Shown piece after piece: positions 33,044 through 42,078 of a DNA stretch of 64,000 bases (the first letter of the stretch is position 1; each line of letters opens with the position of its first letter). Made by a program: the position numbers and the translations under genes. The notes beneath the pieces were generated by a model. That model was not told the DNA's origin. It saw only the letters and a program-made list of their open reading frames with translations, and did no database searches. Source of the stretch: Burkholderiales bacterium (lineage in GTDB: Bacteria > Pseudomonadota > Gammaproteobacteria > Burkholderiales > SG8-41). The stretch lies in assembly GCA_036262035.1 (NCBI GenBank), contig DATAJS010000030.1, positions 115,212-179,211 on the forward strand, given 5' to 3'.

Positions 33044-34240
33044 ATGGATACGCCCCACGTCGGCGCCGAGCCGCGCGTCACGATCGAGACCGGCGAGGAT
33101 TACGCCGACATCCGCGAGGCGGTGCGCCGCGTCTGCGCCGATTTTCCGCAGGAGTACTGGCGCGAAAAGGACGAAGCCGAAGCGTACCCGACCGAGTTCA
33201 TCGACGCGCTGACCAGGGCGGGCTTCCTCGGCGCGCTCATTCCGGAGGAATACGGCGGCACCGGCCTGCCGCTGCGGGCGGCCGCGGTGATCCTGGAGGA
33301 AGTCTGCGCGGCCGGCTGTCACGCCGCCGCGGGCCACGCCCAGATGTACACCATGGGCACCGTGCTCAGGCACGGCAGTGAAGAGCAGAAGCGCAAGTAC
33401 CTGCCTCAGATCGCCGCCGGCAAGCTGCGCCTCCAGGCTTTCGGCGTGACCGAGCCGACCACGGGCTCGGACACCACTCAGCTCAAGACGCGCGCCATCA
33501 GGACCGCGAACGGCTACACGCTCAAAGGCCAGAAGATCTTCACGTCGCGCGCACAGCACTCCGACCTCATGCTCGTGCTCGCGCGCACCACGCCCGCCGA
33601 CGAAGTGAAGAATCGCTCCCACGGCATCTCGACCTTCCTCGTCGACATCCGCGCCTCGCTCGGCAAAGGCCTCGAGATCCGGCCGCTCAAGGTGATGGTC
33701 AACCATCACACGACCGAAGTCTTCTTCGACGATCTCGAGATTCCCGCCGATGCGCTCATCGGCGAGGAAGGCAGGGGCTTCCGCTACATCCTCGACGGCA
33801 TGAACGCCGAGCGCGTGCTCACTGCGGCCGAAGCCATAGGCAACACGAAGTGGTTCACGCGCACCGCGACCGCGTACGCGAAGGAGCGCGAAGTGTTCGG
33901 CCGCCCGATCGGGCAGAACCAGTCGATCCAGTTCCCGATCGCGCAGGCGCACATCCAGATGGAAGCGGCGGACCTCATGGTGAGGCGCGCCGCGGCGATG
34001 TTCCAGGCCGGCGTGCCGTGCGGCGCCGAAGCGAACATGGCGCGCTACCTCGCCGCCGAAGCGCTGTGGAACGCCGCCGAGGCGTGCATGCAGACCCACG
34101 GCGGCATGGGCTATGCGCGCGAGTTCAACGTCGAGCGCAAGTGGCGCGAGGCCCGGCTGTCGCGCATCGCTCCCGTTTCCACGAACCTCATCCTGGCGTT
34201 CGTGGGGCAGCATGTGTTGGGGATGCCGAGGTCGTATTGA
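33044..34240 (+). CDS. Acyl-CoA dehydrogenase family protein
   Basis: The 398-residue protein has the three-domain ACAD layout: GGTGLPLRAAAVILEEV in the helical domain, the FAD contact AFGVTEPTTGSDTTQLKTRA, the beta-domain GQKIFTSRAQHSDLMLVLAR, and the C-terminal QTHGGMGYAREFNVERKWRE with EARLSRIAP. The usual FAD-binding tail is close to ...APVSTNLIL. It oxidises an acyl-CoA thioester at C2-C3 with electrons going to ETF. A CaiB-type CoA transferase follows after a 68-bp gap, consistent with activating and oxidising an organic acid. GGAGGAG precedes the ATG. Confidence 0.9.
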   Translation: MDTPHVGAEPRVTIETGEDYADIREAVRRVCADFPQEYWREKDEAEAYPTEFIDALTRAGFLGALIPEEYGGTGLPLRAAAVILEEVCAAGCHAAAGHAQMYTMGTVLRHGSEEQKRKYLPQIAAGKLRLQAFGVTEPTTGSDTTQLKTRAIRTANGYTLKGQKIFTSRAQHSDLMLVLARTTPADEVKNRSHGISTFLVDIRASLGKGLEIRPLKVMVNHHTTEVFFDDLEIPADALIGEEGRGFRYILDGMNAERVLTAAEAIGNTKWFTRTATAYAKEREVFGRPIGQNQSIQFPIAQAHIQMEAADLMVRRAAAMFQAGVPCGAEANMARYLAAEALWNAAEACMQTHGGMGYAREFNVERKWREARLSRIAPVSTNLILAFVGQHVLGMPRSY

Positions 34241-34243
34241 GAA

Positions 34244-34273
34244 GTGATGAGATAGAGGTGAATATCTCATCAC
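34244..34273. repeat. Hairpin GTGATGAGATA-n8-TATCTCATCAC
   Basis: Perfect 11-bp arms lie in the gap between the acyl-CoA dehydrogenase and the CoA transferase, followed by further CTTCACCTCATCACC units to 34297. Related GATGAAGTGATG and GTGATGAGGTGAA pieces lie at 48445-48485 and 51025-51040. It could attenuate the downstream gene. Confidence 0.55.
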
Positions 34274-34308
34274 CTTCACCTCATCACCTTTTCCGATAGG
34301 AAACACCA

Positions 34309-35451
34309 GTGCCCAGCAGCAAACCCCTGACCGGCTACCACGTCGTCGAAGTCGGCAACTCGGTCGCCGGCCCGTACGCGGGGTTGATCCTCGCCGAGCT
34401 CGGCGCGGAGGTGATGAAGATCGAGTCGCCGAACGGCGGCGATTTCGCGCGCGGCTGGGGGCCGCCGTTCTGGGACGGATCGGCGCCGCACTTCACCGCG
34501 CTCAATCGCAACAAGCGCGCGATCACGTGCGATCTCGGCGACGGCAAGCAGCGCGATGCGCTCGAGCGCCTCATCGTCACACGCGCGGACGCGGTGATCT
34601 TCAACCTTCGCCCCGGCCTCGCCGGCGAGCGCGGGCTCGGAGCGGACAAGCTGCTCGCGCAGAAGCCGTCGCTCGTTTACTGCGACATCGGCGCGTTCGG
34701 ACGCGGCGGACCGCTCTCGCACAAAGCGGGCTACGACCCGCTGATGCAGGCCTACGCCGGCATCATGAGCATCATGGGCGAAGACGAGACGCGTCCGCCG
34801 GTGCGCGTCCCGGTGTCGATGATCGACATGGGCACCGGGCTGTGGAGCGCGATCGGCATCCTGTCGGCGCTGCTGGAGCGCGAGAAGACGGGCAAAGGCG
34901 GCCTCGTCGAGACGTCGTTGCTCGAGACTGCGGTCGGCTGGGCGACGATACAGCTCGCGAGCGTCACCATCGCGCCGCGGATCATGAAGCCGCAGGGCTC
35001 CGGCGCCTCGGGGATCGTGCCCTATCAGGCGTTCAGGGCGAAAGACGCATGGATCGTCATCGGCGGCGGCAACGACGGGCTGTACGCGAAGATGGTCGAT
35101 GCGCTCGGCCGTCCCGACCTGGCGAGCGACGAGCGTTTCAAGACCAACGCGGGACGCGTCCAGAACAAGGCCGTGCTGATCCCGATGCTCCAGGAAGAAG
35201 TCGGCAAGCACACGGTTGCCGAAGTGCGCGCGCTGATGGACGGCGCCGGCGTGCCCAACGCGCCGGTGCAGCGGCTCGACGAGGTGCTGAAAGACGAGCA
35301 GGTCACCGCGCTCGGCATCCTTCAGCGAGGCCCCGAAGGCGCGCTGCCGACGCTGGGGCTTCCGGTGCGCTTCGACGGCGAGCGGCCGGCCTACGAGAGA
35401 GCCGCGCCGAAGCTGGGCGCCGACGGCTCGGTGCTCGACCCGAAGCCGTGA
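34309..35451 (+). CDS. CaiB/BaiF CoA-transferase family protein
   Basis: The 380-residue class III CoA transferase has GYHVVEVGNSVAGPYAGLIL, AEVMKIESPNGGDFARGWGP, FTALNRNKRAITCDL and the catalytic Asp173 in SMIDMGTG. GYDPLMQAYAGIMSIMG is the usual interdomain segment. It moves CoA between acyl-CoA donors and a carboxylate acceptor. The start is GTG with AGGAAA upstream. Together with the preceding acyl-CoA dehydrogenase it suggests an organic-acid degradation pair; substrate unknown. Confidence 0.92.
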   Translation: MPSSKPLTGYHVVEVGNSVAGPYAGLILAELGAEVMKIESPNGGDFARGWGPPFWDGSAPHFTALNRNKRAITCDLGDGKQRDALERLIVTRADAVIFNLRPGLAGERGLGADKLLAQKPSLVYCDIGAFGRGGPLSHKAGYDPLMQAYAGIMSIMGEDETRPPVRVPVSMIDMGTGLWSAIGILSALLEREKTGKGGLVETSLLETAVGWATIQLASVTIAPRIMKPQGSGASGIVPYQAFRAKDAWIVIGGGNDGLYAKMVDALGRPDLASDERFKTNAGRVQNKAVLIPMLQEEVGKHTVAEVRALMDGAGVPNAPVQRLDEVLKDEQVTALGILQRGPEGALPTLGLPVRFDGERPAYERAAPKLGADGSVLDPKP

Positions 35452-35471
35452 AGGGACGGCGACGCTTTCGC

Positions 35472-36356
35472 CTAGGCGATCGTGTCGTGGAAGTGATAGA
35501 TCCGGTACACCTCGTCCAGGCCCTTCTTGATGTGGACCTTGACGCCTTTCGCCTTGGCGCGCTGATTGAACGTCAGCAGCGAGTCGTCCGATTTGATCGT
35601 TGCCACCGTATTGGCGCCGAACTCGAGCGGCACGCCTTCGCCGGCTTTCCATTGCCCGGGCGGCCAGCCGGCGGTATTTTCGTTCTGAATGGCGTTGACG
35701 ACGACGTCCTTGAACGCCTGAACGTCGATCTCGTCCATGAGCACGACCGTATTGGTCCCGGTGCAGGCGCCGCCGGAGCCGCCGAACGGGTTGGCCTTGC
35801 CTTTTGAGGTTCGGTGCAGGTCGTAGTCGTTCGAGACATACCCCGTACACGCCTGCAGCACCCCGTTGGCGACGATGCCGCCGGCGCCCGCGGCCCAATC
35901 CGCGCATGCACAGGCGCCGGATCCGTCGTCCACGCCGCAAGCGCCGCCGCCGGCCCACGGCTTCTTGTGAAGGTGGCCGCAGTTCCCGCAGATCTTGGCG
36001 TGCTGGGTGATCTTCTGGTGACACACCGAGCACTGGCCCTGTGAAACCCGCGCCAGCACCAGCTTCTTCAATTTGAGAAAGCGCAGCGTTGCCGCATCGA
36101 GGGTGGTGGGCAGGGTTTCGACGTTGTTGCCCGTGAGATTTCCGTACAGGTTCACGCGCCCGACGAGGTGGGTCGCCTTGGCGTTCATGTCCGACGGCGG
36201 GTCCGGGTCGCAGAACAGGTGTTTCTTGACGAACTCCTTCTCGAATCCGACCGAGTAGGTCGTGCCGGACTGGGACGAGATGACCCAGACCTGCGCTCCC
36301 GATTCGAGCTGGGACCCGTTGTTGTTGCGCTGAATCAGCGCGCTCGCGTGCGGCAT
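35472..36356 (-). CDS. Orphan Cys-rich protein with a zinc-ribbon motif
   Basis: The 294-residue protein starts MPHASALIQRNNNGSQLESG. It has a treble-clef or zinc-ribbon type pair CSVC (109-112) and CGNC (123-126), then a Gly/Cys-rich stretch with GGGACGVDDGSGACACADW (137-155) and further Cys at 170 and 198. The C-terminal quarter is Lys-rich and ends VYRIYHFHDTIA. There is no signal peptide, membrane segment or recognised domain beyond the Cys knuckles. It is flanked by the convergent CoA transferase and, 88 bp upstream, the end of the formate dehydrogenase operon. Confidence 0.5.
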   Translation of the reverse strand: MPHASALIQRNNNGSQLESGAQVWVISSQSGTTYSVGFEKEFVKKHLFCDPDPPSDMNAKATHLVGRVNLYGNLTGNNVETLPTTLDAATLRFLKLKKLVLARVSQGQCSVCHQKITQHAKICGNCGHLHKKPWAGGGACGVDDGSGACACADWAAGAGGIVANGVLQACTGYVSNDYDLHRTSKGKANPFGGSGGACTGTNTVVLMDEIDVQAFKDVVVNAIQNENTAGWPPGQWKAGEGVPLEFGANTVATIKSDDSLLTFNQRAKAKGVKVHIKKGLDEVYRIYHFHDTIA

Positions 36357-36444
36357 GGAGAGCTCCGGTTCGTCGTGAATCGATCGTGCCCGGTCGAGTA
36401 TGCGCTCGTGCCGAGTAAAACGCCGTCGGGATCGGCCCGACAAA

Positions 36445-36786
36445 CTACCGCTGCGATTCTGGCTGGGCCGATTCTTCGAGGCCGCTCAGCAGTTGCGAGA
36501 GTGCATCCCGCGCCTGCCTGAGCTTTTCCCACTGCCGGCCCTGCATCGGATATTGAATCGAGACCACCAGGCTCAACAGCGCGTTGGCGTGATCGAGCTC
36601 GCGCTTCGCGCCGGCGTCGCCGCCTCGCAACGCCTCGATCAGCGCATCGCGCAGTTCGACCACCGCTCGGGTGAGCGCCAGCGCTTCGGCCTGCGCCGAT
36701 TGCGGCTGCTCGCGCAGCACCGTATCGAGCGCGGCGATCGCATTGCCGCGGCACTCCGACAATTCGGCCCTGGCGGGCGCACTCAT
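36445..36786 (-). CDS. Small helical protein ending the formate dehydrogenase operon
   Basis: The 113-residue protein (start MSAPARAELSECRGN) is predicted all-helical and soluble, rich in Ala, Leu, Arg and Glu, with QPQSAQAEALALTRAVVELR and REKL-type segments. It has a single Cys. The ATG overlaps the nrfD stop (ATGA), so it is translated as part of the formate dehydrogenase operon. I do not recognise a family. A chaperone or assembly role is inferred from position alone. Confidence 0.55.
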   Translation of the reverse strand: MSAPARAELSECRGNAIAALDTVLREQPQSAQAEALALTRAVVELRDALIEALRGGDAGAKRELDHANALLSLVVSIQYPMQGRQWEKLRQARDALSQLLSGLEESAQPESQR

Positions 36787-37736
36787 CGCGCGCTCCCGTT
36801 CGTCAGCGTGAGATAGTCCCGCGGCTTCTTCGCCGAAGCCTTGCCGGCATAGAGGTCGACGTAGCGCGCGAGCGCGGCCCCCGCGAGGGTGCTCAACGCG
36901 GCGACGAGCGACAGCGATCGCGCGTGCCGCGGCGCGAGCGCTTTCAGCGCGTGGCACGCCAGCGGCACGGCGACCGCGAGCGCCTTCGACGCGCGGTGCA
37001 GCGCGCGCAACGGCGCTTCGTCCAGCGGCGACGCGGCATGCGCCGCGCGCGCTTTCGCTTCCGCGCACTCGGAGATCGCGGCGTAGGCGACCGTCGCGGT
37101 GACGCCGAGCCGCTCGAGCGCCGCGGCGTTGGAGCGACGGCCGTGCAGCGTCTCGATCATCGCGAGCGCCGCCGATGCGCAGGCGAAGCCCGAGGCGGCG
37201 TAGCGCGCCGAGAGCAGCGGCGATTGCGCGGCCCACAGCGGCGTGCTCGTCGACGCGAACATCGCGCCGGTGTAGACGAGCATGCCAGCGCCGGCCGCGG
37301 CAGCCGGCGCATCGAACAGCGGCTGCAAGCGCGCATCGGTGTCGGAGGCGCTCGCTGCCGCGGCCACCGTGCTCGTCGCCGCGAAGGCCGTGAGCGTGTA
37401 GCTGCCGATCGACATCGGCGAAGTGCGCCGCACGATGCGCAGCATGTTGTAGAAGCGGCGCGGCGTCTTGAGATCCAGGATCAGCAGCGCCGGACCGGTC
37501 AGCGCGGCCGCCGTCGCGATATCGCGGCCGTAGTTCGCGACGCTCTTCATGCGCGCGCCGCCGAACAGGCCCGCGAGCGTTGCAACGATCTGCGATGCGC
37601 CGCCCAGCGCGCTCAGGAACAGGTATGCGGCGACGTGCCAGCCGAAAGGCGGCGGCTTGACGGCGGGCATGCCGTAGTAGGTGTCGCCGGCGTATTGCTG
37701 CGGCCGCTGCGCGAGCGGCATGTCGCGAGGCTTCAC
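36783..37736 (-). CDS. NrfD/PsrC-like membrane subunit of the formate dehydrogenase
   Basis: The 317-residue integral membrane protein starts at a GTG overlapping the beta-subunit stop (GTGA). It has the NrfD-type opening GWHVAAYLFLSALGGASQIV and about eight hydrophobic helices, with LLILDLKTPRRFYNML between helices 2 and 3, a motif typical of the family. NrfD/PsrC proteins bind quinone and connect a periplasmic or cytoplasmic Fe-S module to the pool. Here it takes the place of the cytochrome b anchor found in E. coli FdnI/FdoI. Confidence 0.85.
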   Translation of the reverse strand: MKPRDMPLAQRPQQYAGDTYYGMPAVKPPPFGWHVAAYLFLSALGGASQIVATLAGLFGGARMKSVANYGRDIATAAALTGPALLILDLKTPRRFYNMLRIVRRTSPMSIGSYTLTAFAATSTVAAAASASDTDARLQPLFDAPAAAAGAGMLVYTGAMFASTSTPLWAAQSPLLSARYAASGFACASAALAMIETLHGRRSNAAALERLGVTATVAYAAISECAEAKARAAHAASPLDEAPLRALHRASKALAVAVPLACHALKALAPRHARSLSLVAALSTLAGAALARYVDLYAGKASAKKPRDYLTLTNGSAR

Positions 37737-38587
37737 GAGCCGCCTCCGGCAAAGATCGCGGCGGCAGCGAGCGCGAGGCCCAGCACGGTCGCGAAGCCGC
37801 GCTTGAACGAAGGCGCCGAACGGTTCGACGCGCGCGTCGGCGCGCGCGGCAGGTTGTAGGTCTCGGGCGGTGCGGTCAGCAGGAAGAACGCGTTGAGCCG
37901 CTCGAGCCCGCCCGTCGCGCCGGGGCTGTCCGGCGCACCGTAGAGATACGCATCGGTCACCCCTTGGTCGTGAAGCGCTTCGACGCGCTCGCGGGCGCGC
38001 TCGTCGAGCGCGTCGATCGGTCCGAACTGGATCGAGTCGGTCGGACACGACTTGGCGCACGCGGGCTCGAAGCCGCCTTTCATGCGGTCGTAGCACAGCG
38101 TGCACTTGTGAGCCTTGCCGTCGTCGAGCGAGAGGTCGACCACGCCGAACGGACACGCCGGCACGCAGTAGCCGCAGCCGTTGCAGATGTCGTTCTGCAC
38201 GACCACGGTGTCGAACTCGGTGCGGAAGATCGCTCCGGTGGGACACGCTTCGAGGCACGGCGCGTTCGCGCAGTGCTTGCAGACGTCGCTCATCATGAGC
38301 CACTGGCTCTGGAACGGCTGCATGCCGCCGGTCTCGCCGCGCTTCACGCGCTCGACGAACTTCACGTGGCGCCAGGTGTTCGACGAGAGCTCGCGCGTGT
38401 TGTCGTAGCTCATGCCGGAGAGACCCATGCCGTCGGCCGGCAGGTTGTTCCACGTCTTGCACGCCACTTCGCACGCTTTGCAGCCGATGCACAGCGTGGT
38501 GTCGGTGAAGAAGCCGTAGCGTTTCCCCGGCGTGATCGCCACGCCCGCGGTGAGCTCGGCTTCGTGGCCGCTGCGCAGCTCGGTCAT
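37733..38587 (-). CDS. fdhB: Formate dehydrogenase Fe-S (beta) subunit
   Basis: The 284-residue ferredoxin-like protein has four 4Fe-4S binding sets: CIGCKACEVAC (33-43), CKHCANAPCLEAC, CNGCGYCVPAC and CTLCYDRMKGGFEPACAKSC. It ends with a short hydrophobic helix (FATVLGLALAAAAIFAG), which could anchor it to the membrane. It passes electrons from the molybdopterin alpha subunit to the NrfD subunit. Start overlaps the alpha-subunit stop by 4 bp (ATGA) and its stop overlaps the NrfD start, so stoichiometric synthesis is likely. Confidence 0.93.
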   Translation of the reverse strand: MTELRSGHEAELTAGVAITPGKRYGFFTDTTLCIGCKACEVACKTWNNLPADGMGLSGMSYDNTRELSSNTWRHVKFVERVKRGETGGMQPFQSQWLMMSDVCKHCANAPCLEACPTGAIFRTEFDTVVVQNDICNGCGYCVPACPFGVVDLSLDDGKAHKCTLCYDRMKGGFEPACAKSCPTDSIQFGPIDALDERARERVEALHDQGVTDAYLYGAPDSPGATGGLERLNAFFLLTAPPETYNLPRAPTRASNRSAPSFKRGFATVLGLALAAAAIFAGGGS

Positions 38588-41500
38588 GCGGTGCTCCGTT
38601 CGCGACGCGCGATGCGGCCTTTGCGCAGGCCGCACGTGAGCGCCTTGCCTTCGTGGATGCTGGTGTTCGGATCGCCGACGACGCTGGAGAGCTCGTTCGC
38701 GATCGCGCCGGTCGCGTAGCCCTTGTAGCCGAAGTGCCACGGCATGCCGATCTGGTAGATGCGGCGGCCGGCGATCTCGAACGGACGCAGGCGCTCGGTG
38801 ACGAGCGCCTTGGTCTCGATCTCTCCGCGCGCAGTGGAGAGCACGACCCAGTCGAGGTTGGCGATGCCGAGCGCCTGGGCGAGCTCCGGCGGGATCTCCG
38901 CGAAGCTCTCGGGCATGAGCTCCGCGGTCGCGGGCACCGAGCGCGTCGGCGTGCCGCCGCTGTGATGCTCGGTGAGCCGATAGGTCGTCAATACGTGCGG
39001 ATAGCGCGGATCGCCGACCGCGTGATACGGATTGGCGTCGCGCGCCCACTTCTTCGCGGTCGGATTGTCCTGCTGCGAGTACAGCGGGTTCTTCACCGGA
39101 GATTCGACGGGCTCGTAATGCGTGGGCAGCGGCGCGTCCTTCAGGCCCGAAGGCACGAAGAGCGAGCTCTTGCCGTCGGCGATCATGATGAACGGATCGC
39201 GGCCCGACAGCGCGTCCATGCCTTCGGGCCTGGAAGCCCAATCGGGCGTGTAATCGGGCGGCTTGTCCTTCACGAAGTCGGGCACGTCGTCGCCGGCCCA
39301 CTCGCCCTTGGACGCGTCCCACCACACCAGCTTCTTCTTCTCCGACCACGGCTTGCCGTCGGGATCGGCGGAGGCGCGGTTGTACATGTTGCGGCGGTTC
39401 GCCGGCCACGCGAAACCCCAGCCGAGATGAGTCCCCGGACCGTCGGGGCCGTCGGGTTTGCGCGCGCGCGCCTTGTTCTCGCCTTCCTTGGGATAGACGC
39501 CGGTGTAGATCCACACGCCGCACGCGGTGCTGCCGTCGTCCTTGAGGTCCTGGTAGCTCGCGATCTGCTTGCGCTCGGGCCAGGTGTAGCCGTTGATCTC
39601 TTTCAGGACCGCTTCGGCCGAGGGCTCTTTACGTTCGCCTTTCACGGGGTAGTCCCACGTGAGCGCTTGTATCGGCTCGTCGAGCGGATCGGCGCTCGCC
39701 TGATACAAGTCTTTCAGCCGGCGGCCCAGGTGATAGACGAACCACAGATCGGAGCGGCTGTCGCCCGGCCCGTCGACGATGTGGTCGTGCCATTGCAGCA
39801 GCCGATGCGTATTGGTGAAGGTGCCTTCCTTCTCGCCCGCCGCGAGCGACGCCGGCAGCAGGAACACCTCGGTGCCGATGTCGGAGGTTCCAAGCTCGCC
39901 GCTCTTGACCGCATCGCTCGCGTACCAGAACGACGCGGTCTCGGTCTCGTGCGTGTCGCGCACGACGAGCCACTCGAGGTTCGCCAGCCCTTTCTGCACG
40001 ACGTTCCTGCTGTTGCTGCCGCCGATCACCGGGTTCTGACCGAGCAGAACGAGGCCGCGGATCGTGCCGTCGAGGATCGCCAGCGTCATCGGAAGCTGCG
40101 AATGATCGCCGACGATCTTCGGCACCCAGTCGTAGCCGTAGCCGTTCGCAGCCGTGCCGTGATCGCCGTACCACGCGCGCAAGAGGCTCACCGCGTACTT
40201 CGGAAAGTTGTGCCACCAGCCGGTCGGCACCTTCTCATGCTCGAGGTACTTCGCGAGCGTGGCGTGGTCCTTGCCCGCGTGCGGCTGCGGCAGGTAGCCG
40301 GGCAGCAGGTTGTAGAGGGTGGGCACGTCGGTGCTGCCCTGGATGCTGCAATGGCCGCGCAGCGCGAGGATGCCGCCGCCGGGCCGTCCAACGTTGCCGA
40401 GCAGCGCCTGGATGATCGCCGCCGCGCGGATCATCTGCACACCCGTCGTGTGATGCGTCCAGCCGACCGCGTAGCAGATCGCGGCGGTGCGCTCGCGGCC
40501 GGAGGCGTGGGCGAGCGCGTTTGCCACTTTCAGGAAGACGTCGCGCGGACAGCCGGTCACGCGCTCGACCATCTCGGGGGTGTACGCCGCGTAATGCCGC
40601 TTGAGGATCTGATAGACGCACTTCGGATGCTGCAGCGTCCGGTCTTCCGGCGGCTTGTCGTGTGCGTGGCGCTTGTTGTGGTCGCTGAAGCTCTCGACGG
40701 TGTTGACGTTGTGCTCCGCGAGGGAGGAGGGCACCGGATGCCCTTCGTACTGCCAGCTCGAGTAGTCGTACTTCCTGTGCTTGCCGTCCCAGCCCGAGAA
40801 GAGCCCGTCGCCCTCGCTCGCATCGGTGAAGCGGCTGTCGATTATCGTCGCGAGATTGGTGTATTCCAGCGCGTACTCCCGGAACCACAGGTCGTTTTCG
40901 AGCAGATGGCGGATGACGCCGCCGAGGAACGCGATGTCGGTGCCCGCGCGTACCGGCGCGTAGATATCGGCCATGGCCGACGTGCGCGTGAAGCGCGGAT
41001 CGGCGTGGATCAGCGTCGCGCCGCGCGCTTTCGCCTGCATCGCGAAGCGGAACGCGATCGGATGGTTCTCGGCCATGTTCGAGCCCATGACGAGGATGCA
41101 GTCCGAGCTCGCGAGATCCCATTGCGGCAGCGTCGCCGCCCCGCGTCCGAAGGAGGCGCCCAGACTGGGCACCGAGGAGGAGTGTCAGACCCTGGCCTGG
41201 TTTTCGATCCAGACCGCGCCGAGCCCTCCGCCGAAGAGCTTCTTGATGAGGTAGTTCTCTTCGTTGTCGAGCGTCGCGCCGCCGAGCGCGGCGAGCCCCA
41301 GCGTGTGATTCACGACACCGCCATCGGGCAGCTCGTGCACGAACGTCTCGTCCCGAGTGCGCTTCACGAGCTGCGCGATGCGGTCCATCGCCCAGTCGAG
41401 CGGCTTGTCTTCCCAGCGATCCGAATACGGCGCGCGGTAGCGCACCGTGGCGAGCCGCGATTCGCTGGTGAGCCAGCCGAAGGTCGCCGCGCCTTTGGGG

Positions 41501-41778
41501 CACAGCGTGCCGGCGTTGATCGGGCTCTTCGGGTCGCCTTCGATATGGATGACCCGGCCGTTCTTCGCGTACACGAGCTGCGCGCAGCCGACGGCGCAGT
41601 ACGGGCAGATCGCGGTGCCGACCTCGTCGGCGTCTTCGAGGCGTGGCCGCAGCCTGGAAGACGCGGTGCTCTTCGCGGCTTCGCGGGTCGGGTCTTCGCC
41701 GCGAAGCTGCCGCGGCAGAGACCAGTCTTCGAAAAAGCGATGCGCGCGGCGAGCAACAAAGGTCTTGCGGTGTTTCAT
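38584..41778 (-). CDS. fdhA: Selenocysteine-containing formate dehydrogenase alpha subunit
   Basis: The 1064-residue molybdopterin (or tungstopterin) oxidoreductase is read through an in-frame TGA at 41187-41185 (residue 198). The flanking residues ENQARV-U-HSSSV fit formate dehydrogenase NQARVUHSS, where Sec coordinates the metal. The N-terminal 4Fe-4S motif is CPYCAVGC...LCPKG. Downstream landmarks include VMGSNMAENHPIAFR, RAGTDIAFLGGVIRHLL, GNVGRPGGGILALRGH and a C-terminal molydopterin-binding domain. There is no twin-arginine signal before the first Cys motif (start MKHRKTFVARR), so a cytoplasmic active site is inferred. The gene overlaps the 78-residue gene upstream and fdhB downstream. 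Confidence 0.93.
41155..41187 (-). promoter_or_regulatory. Bacterial SECIS element with the UGA Sec codon
   Basis: On the minus strand the TGA (41187-41185) is followed by 11 bases and then the stem GGUGCCCA-GUC-UGGGCGCC. The stem is 8 bp with one G-U pair, and the apical GU begins 20 bases after the UGA, the spacing of E. coli fdhF. SelB-GTP with Sec-tRNA should bind the loop and insert selenocysteine. The selA, selB, selC and selD genes are not in this window. Confidence 0.9.
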
Positions 41779-42011
41779 CGGGTGCTTCCCCTGTCGAATG
41801 TCATCAGGTCGTGCGCGACGTGCGAGAGCGCCTCGCCGTCGTCGGTGTACTCCACGCGGACACGCTGTCCGCTGCGCGCGAGCGCGGGCAGCTCGGACGG
41901 ATCGAACGACGCGTCGGCGGCGAGAGTGAAGGGATGGGCGATGCCGCGCTCGTCGACGAGCTGGAAACGGCGCTCCTGCACGAGGGTGATCGCGCCTTCG
42001 AGTCGGGTCAT
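41775..42011 (-). CDS. Small conserved-position protein preceding fdhA
   Basis: The 78-residue protein starts MTRLEGAITLVQERRFQLVD. It has alternating beta-strand-like segments (FQLVDERGIAHPFTL, RVRVEYTDDGEALSHV) suggestive of a small barrel, and no Cys or membrane segment. Its stop overlaps the fdhA ATG (ATGA), placing it first in the coupled formate dehydrogenase operon. In-frame upstream Met codons exist at 42086 and 42101, but they overlap the preceding gene. I do not recognise the family; an assembly or regulatory role is inferred from position. Confidence 0.55.
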   Translation of the reverse strand: MTRLEGAITLVQERRFQLVDERGIAHPFTLAADASFDPSELPALARSGQRVRVEYTDDGEALSHVAHDLMTFDRGSTR

Positions 42012-42078
42012 GGGCAAGCTCTTCGCGGGTTGAAGCCTTCCTCTGCTCGCAGTGGTTGCAAAGGCTGTTCCGAACGTG

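Noticed and set aside
41185..41187. In-frame TGA read as a nonsense mutation or fdhA pseudogene
   Set aside because: The frame continues at full quality on both sides, the codon sits at the known Sec position and a matching SECIS hairpin follows.
38653..42033. Plus-strand 1126-codon open frame
   Set aside because: Antisense shadow of fdhA caused by high GC; it lacks domain motifs and is Arg/Val-rich.
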